A DNA stretch of 28,865 bases, from assembly GCA_964482515.1 (NCBI GenBank), contig CAYZXT010000034.1, forward strand, positions 1-28,865, given 5' to 3'. The DNA is from CAYZXT01 sp964482515. Its GTDB lineage: Bacteria; Elusimicrobiota; Elusimicrobia; FEN-1173. Every line of letters begins with the position of its first letter. Positions within the stretch are counted from its first letter, which is position 1. Shown here piece after piece: positions 1 through 9,000 of this stretch. Position numbers and translations under genes: made by a program. The notes under the pieces were generated by a model. That model saw only the letters and a list, made by a program, of their open reading frames with translations, ran no database searches and was not told where the DNA came from.

Positions 1-3000
1 CCTGTTGCCATGTGACCGTGTCCCCCTTTTGGTCCCAACCTAATTCCTTCAGAAGCCCGGCTGCCGTCGATCGTACTGTCGCGGATGGATGCATCAGCGC
101 ATGCAGAAGATTCGGCACACAAGTATCGTCCACCAATCGGTCGAGGGCCCGTCGGGCATTTAATCGCACCGATTCGCTTTCGTCCAGCAGACGATCCAGG
201 AGGATCGGAACCGCGTCCCTGTCGGTCAAATCCCCCAAGGCCCAAGCCGCTTGCGCCCGGATTCCTTCGTGTTTCAACTCCAGGGCCTGCCGAATCCTGG
301 GAATGGCCGACTGGACATTCAATACCCCCATGGCGTGCGTGAGCGCCGCTTGAAGATCCCCCGCCCCGACGCCAGGGTCGTATCCATCGAAGAGGGCGTA
401 GACAACGCGCCGGCGCATAGGGTCCGCGGAATCGAGGACAGCTCCCAGCATTCCCAAGACCCTGACGGCAGCCGTTCTTACACTTTCACTCGGGTCGTCA
501 TAGAATGAGTTGAGCAAGGCGTAGACGCCCTTGCGTGTCAGGGTGACCCCCAGCGCATCAATGGCCGCGATGCGGATTCTCTCATTCGGATGACTGGCCA
601 TCGTTTTAATAAGGAAATCAACGTCTTCCAGCCGATCCGCGCCCACGTCCGTTTCCCTTATCCACATCAAACCAAATGCATGGATCGCGGCGACAACCAT
701 TTCCTCCCTTAACCGAGGAGCTGAAACCAACTCCTTCAACTGGGAGGTAATGCTCCCGGGCATATTGCTTTGCCGGCGCCTCCGCAAAAGATGGCCCGGG
801 AGATCGGCTCCAACCAAATCCGGCGAGTCCAAATAACTTTCAAGCAATTCGAATACTTCATAAGGACTGTCCACCGCGCCTTTGAACAGCTTTCCCAAAA
901 TTGGATTCACCACGCGGGAGCCGAGTTCAATCATCTCTTGCGGAACTCCTAGATTCAATCCAAAAACTTCGTTCATATCCTCTTGATTTTCCGTCTGTCC
1001 ATCGACAGCCCGCACCGCAACCAAGCGTTCCTCGAAGCCACGGGCGGCCGATTCAATCAACGAATCTAGCTTTTCGATGATCGAAGCCATATCGCCCTTT
1101 CTATCATCTCGATCGCCAGATGTCAGCATAGCCACCCAACGACCCAGCTCATTAATGGTTTTCGTGCCCAGCGCTTTGGAAATATCAGAGCCATACATTT
1201 TGGCGATGGCCTCATTATCAATGGGCCTGTCCCTGAACGGAAGGAATTCCATGCGCGGATCAACACCGCTCAACGCGTGATGCAGGGTCGCCCCGAAGGC
1301 GAACAAATCAGATCTTTCATCGAGCAAATTGCCGCTTGATGTTTGTTCGGGCGAGGAGTATTTTTCCGAGCCTATGCCGCCCCTGGCTTGGCCTTTCAGC
1401 TCGGCTATACCGAAATCGATGAGGACGATGTTTCCATCTTTATCGATCATAATATTGGCGGGTTTCAGGTCATTGAACAAAACGGGAGGGGATTGATCAT
1501 GCAAGTACTTGACCGCTTCGGCGAGTTGCCTGAACCACGTCAACATCCTGATGAATGACTGAGGGTCACGGACGCCGGAGGTGCGCATGTCAAGGATGGT
1601 CTCCTCCAGGTTCTTTCCATCAATATACGTCATGGCGAAGTACGCCCTTCCATCGGTATGCGTCGGAGCGTCGTCCCCTAATTCCAGGACCTTTACGATC
1701 CGAGGATGATTTAGTTTTTTTTGCACCGCGTATTCTCTGCGGATAATTCCGTTGGCCTGATCCTGCTGACTAGGGGATTCAATCGCAATTTTCAAAACAA
1801 CTGTAGCGCCGTTATCCATCGAATCCGTACAAAGATAAACCATCCCCATATTGCTCCGGGGAAATTGACTCACGATTTTAAACCGGCCTCCGATCACGTC
1901 CCCAGCCTTAAGCTTGGCGACGGTGGTTCCGGAACCCATCCCAAGGAGACCGAGGCCCAAAAGCCAGGAAAGCGCGTTGTTGATGAAATGGCCGATAAAA
2001 GCGGCCGTGACGGGGTCCAGGCCCAACGCCAGACCGATCATCGATGGAATAAAGGAAAGGGCGAAGAGGTACAACCTGTCGCTGAATGAAACCGCGCCAT
2101 CCGCCCGGGCGGAGCGGCCCCGGAAGACCACGGGGTGATAAAGCGACGAAGCGAAGAAAGCGGAAAAAGCGCTGATGGCGACAACGGCGGGAAGCCAGGA
2201 AGGAGCAACGACGCCTGTGGCGGCGGTGAAAGCCGTGACTCCCGAAAGAACAACCCACTCCGCGGCCCGTTGAAGGACGTTGCGGACCAACAACTCCTCG
2301 ACGAATAAGGCGCTCAACAGGGCCAGTCCGGCAACCAGGCCACCCGCAACGGGGCGGGTCGCGCGGGCCAGCATGGCTTCCGAATATATTTTCGCCAACC
2401 AGGGAATGCGGCTGGAAAAGCCTAAGGGACCTCCGCCGCCGCCCGAAACATCGGAGCCGCCCTTGCCGGCATTATCAATAGCATCGGCAAGGTCGTTCAA
2501 GTTTACCGCCAATTCATTCGGGCCGATGCGGTTTTCGGGATCTTTTTCGAGAGCGCGCACAAGGTATTTGCGGATCCTGAGGAACTCTCTCCCTGTTAAC
2601 ATACGCGCCTGTTCCAGAAACCGTGTATTTACAGTGGTTGTATTTAATATAGCCCCATTAACGAAGATCTCCGTCTCCGTGAAAATCGGGACTGTAATCG
2701 AAGGAATCACCCCCGTTAAGAGCGAATGCAAGATCATCCCGATGGAAAACACGTCGGAATTCCGGTGGTATTTCCCCCGGTAGGCTTCGGGGGAGGCATA
2801 TCCATACCTTCCGTAGAACATATATTGGCCATTATGAGGAATCGGACCGGAGAAATCGATGACCACCACCCTTCCGGTCCCGTTCTCGATCATGACATTC
2901 CTTGGATTGAGGTCGCCGTGCAGAATTCTTTTGGCCGTCAAGGTCGCAAGGAGCCCGGCCAGGGTTGCGACCCAGCGAAGGGCGTCGGCCACCCGGAAAA

Positions 3001-6000
3001 CAGGGGCGCCGTTGTCGTGCCGGGCCAGAATGATTTCCTCCAGAGTTTTCCCTTCAATGTGTTCGAGCACCAGATAAGGCCTGCCGTCGAACTGCCCGCC
3101 GCCCCTGAGCCCGACCACGTTTTCGTGCGACTCAAGCAATTTCAGGTTGTCCATTTCCTGTTCAATCAATTTCCCCGCGCGTGCAAACTTCGCCTGGGTC
3201 GCTTCCCGCGTACTTTCTGAATACGCCACACCCTGTATGCTGAAGAAATAATTCAGTGGGGGAGCTATTTTGATTACGACGGTAGAATTTGTTGTTTTGT
3301 CGAAACATTCATACACAAAGGCGTTCAGCTCGGTAACGTTTTCGCCCTGCTGAGTTGGCCCGCTCATTTCTCTCTGGACAACATAGCGGTCGTCAATTAT
3401 GGCCCCTTGTTCCAGAGAATAGATTGCGAGGGGGTCCTGATAACTGATAGCGATCGGTAGCGAAAGCTCTGTTGATTCAGAATCGTCCGGGCGCGCCGAC
3501 GCGCGGGACAGGAGAGGCATTATCGACAGGTTGTAAAATTGATGGACGAGGATGGCGAACAAGACGCCGACGCCGGGCGAGACAAACAACGCCAGGCGGA
3601 AAACGGTCCCCAGGACGCCTAAGGCGGCCTTCGCAGGGGCATTCGACTTCCCCAGCAACACAAGTTTCGTCCCGTCGGAAACCCACACCTCGGTATGGCC
3701 CGCGCCGAAAACGAAGCCAACGACCGCGAGGGAAATCGCGCTCGACACGTTGAGGTCCACGCCCAATCCGGCCAGCAAGGAGGAGAGAAGCACAAGCGTT
3801 CCCGCGAACACGGCCTCTTCCAGCAACGTTCCGATGAAAAGCGCCGCCCGGTGCGGAAGCCCCAGGGCCTGCATCCAGTTCACGAACCGCGCGGTCAAGG
3901 GCAGGAGTCCGAGGCCCAAGGATCCGCTCGCATCGCCTGTCAGAATCGGACTCAAAGCCCGTTCGGCCTGGGGGATCAAAAGGTCCAGTTTCTTCAGCAC
4001 TTCCAGAACCTCGGGACGGTTCCCCGGCCGGGAGGCCAACAGACCCTCAGCAATATCCCAATCGCTGGAGGGTTCCATTGCCGAACCGTACACCAAAGTG
4101 ATGAGCTCGTCCAAAACAGCCTGCGGAAGCGCGTCGATCACTTCCTTTCCAAACTGATAGATCAGCCTCTCTTGATTTATGAACCGGTCGAAAAATGAAA
4201 CGACACGGTCATCATTGGCGAAATCTCGCGGGTCTTCGCCCGTCAGGAGGTTATGCAGGATCGCGCCGAGGGCGTAGAGGTCCGCCGGCTTTCCTGGCGC
4301 CCTCCGGCTGGCATAGCGCTCGGGCGCGGCGAACCCGATGGTCATCCCCAAACCAAAATCGGACAGCACGGCGTGTCCGTTCTCATCCAAGAGAACGTTG
4401 TCGGTCTTGAAATCACTGATGATAACGGGTGATCCGTCCGAACCGTGGACAGGCTGGTGGAGATAAGCCGCTGAAACGAGAATTTCACGGAAAAGCCTCA
4501 GGGAATCTAAAAAGGCCGCCGCCCGATCCTTCGGCTTGGAGATGGCCGCGACCTTGAACACCCAATTGGCGAGGTTTCCTTTGGTCGCGAGGGTTTCGGC
4601 GAAATAGCTCCGCCCATTATATGTTTGCGTCTCGCTCTGTCCTGAGACAAGCCGGACGATCCCGCGGCGTGACAGTGTCAATCCATCCGCCTGGATGGTC
4701 TCGGGCGACTCCTCGATCATTTGAAGCTTTAAAAATTCAAGTTTGATGTATTCATTTTTTTGATAGAAATCCTGCGGCTTCGCGATTTTAAGGGCGACGA
4801 ATTGCCCCGTGGTCCGATCCAGGCATTCATAGACGAACGCGAACCCGCCTTTTCCCAATAATCGGACGACTTCAAAGCGGTCCCCTACCACGTCCCCTTT
4901 GACAAGATCAGCATCATTCGCCATCCCCATCGGCTGGCCGCGGAAGTGCGCGTAGACGTTCATGATTCCGTGGGTCAGGCCCGCTATCAAATAAGGCATC
5001 ACTGGACCCAAATCAATCCCGAGAACGCTCTGCACAATGGACACCGCCGCGAAGGGCACAACAGCCAGGGCGAACAACTTGGCGCGGATTTTCAGGCCTT
5101 CAAAAGTGGACAAGGAAGCTTGGGTGGAACCGCGATTTTTTCCCAATAGGACTTGAGGGTGGAACAACGGGGATGCGAAAACCAATCCATACAGAATCAC
5201 CGGAACGATGCCGAAAGGAGACATCTTGACGCCGACCAGCGTCAGCACCGCGACCGCCGCCGTCATGGCGGCCTGCCGCAGCACAAATTCTTCCAGGAAC
5301 CCGCCCACCGCCGCCACTGGAGCCGCGAGCCGCGGCCAGCGTTGCGACACCTGTCTGTAGACCCAGCCCATTCCCAGGCCGAGGCCCATGGGAGTTCCCA
5401 CCGCGGAGGGCCCGGCCGTCAGCAGAAGCGGCGCATAGATCGGCAACAGCGAAGCCCCGGCACTCCCCCGGCGGCCAAACCGGCTGCGTCGGTCATAATA
5501 GGCTCGTTTGGCCGGATCTTTCAGAACAGCGTAGGCCTGGTTGATTTCTTTAAATTTTTCTTCGGCGACGGTATCCCCCACGTTGAGGTCCGGGTGATAC
5601 TTACTCGCCAACCGATGGAAGGCCTTCTTAATATCATCCTGGCTGGCGTTCCGGCGAGCAGAGATTCCCAGAACGGCGTATAGATCAAAAGCCAACAGTT
5701 TAGGATCGATGACTTCCTCCGCCTCTTCCTCTGGAACGACCGATTGTTCCGCCAACACCAAAGCGCTTTCCCTTGGCAACGCGGATTTCAGACCCGGGAA
5801 AATCCCCAGCGCCACCGCCAGGCTCGCGTAACTGGTCCCATTCCTTGACCCCAAATCGGTGACAACAATATTTCCGTTCGAATAAACAACGGAGAGATGC
5901 CTGGATGAAACTTTATTATCGTTCCAGCGGAACTCTCCGCCACCGCCGTCCGATGTTTCACCCCTATGAAAAAAGTGCTCCGCGCTCTCTTGCGAGCCGA

Positions 6001-9000
6001 TTCTCCCGTCCCCCACTTTATGAAAAACCGTTTTGTCATCGATATTTATTCCTGGAACGTCGGCGCCGTCTCCCTTATAGACCTGCCATTCAAGATCGCG
6101 TCCATCGGCAGCCGTCCTGAAAATGATCAGGGAACCGCCGACGCGGACCACGACTCCCTCAAGGACGGGGAGCGTGACCGGGCTTCCGCTGTTTACTTTC
6201 TGGAAATTGGGTGGGTCTTGTTCTGGCGGAGGGATGTTCTCTGATGAAATGGGCGATTGGGGATTTGCAATAATATCAATGTACAGACTTTCGTTTAACC
6301 TGCTGATAGGCCCGAAAATTTGTCCATACTTTTCCTGATCGGCTAATGCCTCCAAGGTTACTGCATCGGGATCCGGTAAACGGAAATGCGTCAGATCCGC
6401 CGCTTGCCCTTTAATAAGGGCGTATTCCGTGAGCATGCGCGGCAAGGGCTCGAGTAAGCTACGAATGGTAATCCAATTCGGGTAGGCCTGAGGGTCAGTC
6501 ACTTGTTCGTTGAAAGACAATTTAACGCGAATAGCCTGGATTCTCTTCATAAGGGCGGCATAAGGGGACTCGCTTCCACCTTCGCCAAGTTGGTTCAATC
6601 GATCCACGTCGGCCCTGGAGACGACCCTCGTTCCATATGTGGACCCGGTATCCACAATTTCGACATTCCCATCTGAATCAATCTTCACCCTGAAATGATT
6701 CCGCGAAATCGCCCCCCCAAAAACGTTAAAATCGCAACCCTCCCTCCCGAATGTACGAGTAACCTCGCCGTCCGTCCCAACGATTATTTCGGCCGGGTTA
6801 CCGTCTTTATCCAAGACCGGCTCACCCGAGTCGAGATAATAAATTTCGTATTTTTTGCCGTCCGTCGGACTTGGCTTGATCCCGATATAACGCTGGCCAG
6901 CCCGAATAAAATTGATTTGTTCGAGCTTCCCCCTAAAAACCGTCGTATCGGGACGTTTTATCGCTACAGGAATCTGAACAATATGAGGTTTGTTAAAATC
7001 ACCCCCGCCCACCGGTGGAACAGCAGACTCTATCGGGGGGTCTGCCGCTTGACGGGGACCCTCAGCCAACCGTATCTCCTCTTGATCCATCCAATCCCCG
7101 AAACGATCCCTTTTACTTATAAACATGATCTTCCCGCTGGGACTTGTCTTGTAAAAGTTTCCGTCTGCGAGAGGAAAAATTGGACCCAGCGATATCGCCA
7201 ATGGACTTTTGCCGCTTACCCGCGCGATGGTTGCCTGGACGGCGCGCGATTTCGCCTGGAACAACAGTTCTTTTTTCTCGTTGAAGCTGACTCTTATTCC
7301 ATCAACAAAATCATTATCAGCCTGGGCGGTAGCACCACCATCGCGTTTACCCCCGAAAATGCCGCGCCACCCTGGGTTCGTCTGTTCAATCTGCTTCCAT
7401 TCAATGTCCTTGAATTGCCACCCCGATGTTCCCGCTCCCCGATAGTACGTCAGGTAATGCGGGTGTGTCGTACCCCACGGGACGAAGGGAATGATGACGA
7501 CTTCATATTGCCGGCCACCCACATTCAAGACGAAGGCTTTGTTTTCCGGAGCCTTTGTGACGAGATACCCTTCACTCTCGCTGATCGTTTCGGGGGCATC
7601 CAACGCCTGAAAAAGCGGGGATTTTGACCCTTCCGTTGGCGACCCGCTGATGGCCGCCATCGCCCCGCCGGTGAGATATCGGACCGGGTTGGAAAGAGCA
7701 TGGTATACCGGATTGACGCCGAAGAAAGCGACGGCAAGGCCGGCCGAAACCCCGAAAATCACTGCGACCACGACGCCCGCGTTCAACGCGCCCAAGGCAA
7801 AAGCCACGGACCACAAACCGATCCCCCAAAAAGCGATGCTCTGCAACCGCAGATTGGTGATTTGGTCTTGCCGGATCTGTTCCCGGTCGGCATCTGACAA
7901 CAGCCGCTCTTTCTGGGAATCCCGGGCATCTAATTTGTGAGCTGGAGCGAACGCGCGGTCGTAGAGGACGATCATCTCGGCGATGGGGACATAGGTGAAA
8001 GCCACCAGCCATTCGGGAGGATTGCGCATCCCCAACCACTGGAAGAAATTTCTGCCGCGCTCCATGGAATCGGGAAAACCGGACTCGGCGCTCACGATCT
8101 CAACGCCGTCGCCGAAGGTGACGATGGTGAAAACGATCTTCGCCGCCCGGCCCAGGGTTTTCAGCATCACCTTGACGGTATCGCCCCGGGCCACGGCCGA
8201 AACCTCGACGGGAGCGTCCTGATTCAATTGCTTCATCACATCCACCTGATTGGGATCACCCGTTTCGTGGACCATGGCCGCGGCGGCCAGCACGCCGGCC
8301 TCGGCCTGGATCCCGGAGGAGATGGGGCTTTGCGCCAGGAAAAGTTTCTGTCCCTCGAAAAGTTTTTCCAGCGGCGTTTTTTCCTGGCTGAACACGCTCA
8401 GATACGAGGAGCCGCCGGCCGCGTCGACGTGCGTGATCTTGGGCGTGAAATTGACGTAGGCGAAACCGGCGCGCCGCATTTTTTCCGCGATGCCCTCGGA
8501 ATGGAACCCTCCCGTCACCAGGACGGCCACTTTCGTCTTTCGCTCGTCCATGGCCTTGAGCAGGTTTTTCGCCATGGCTTCGTCGCGGAGTTCGGCTTCC
8601 CGATAAAACGCCTCGAAGGAGGACAAATTGATTTCGGATGGCGGATGGCTGACCGCGGAATTGTCCGGAGATTTTTGCATTTCACTCCGAAATCCGAAAT
8701 CCGCATTCTGCAATCGAGATTTGTATTCCCGCCATTCCGCGGTCGTCAGGGAAAAAGACAAAAGCTTTCCGGCCAGCAGCAGATGCTTGGACCGGGCCGC
8801 GAGCTCCCGCTCCGCCACCGTCTTGGCGAGCGTCCGATAGGCGTCCGCTTCCATCGCCGACAAATCCTTCATCAACCCCTCGGGCTGGATGCGGTCCGCG
8901 GACAGGACGTAGCGGATGTAAGTCTCCATGGCCGGATAACGGGACAGCGGCACGTCGTTGGAGCGGCACATCTCCCGAAGGCGCCCGTAAAAGTCCGCGT

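Noticed and set aside
6695..7627. 310-codon plus-strand frame
   Set aside because: It is antisense to the FHA1 region and the preceding linker of the giant protein and has no recognisable motif.
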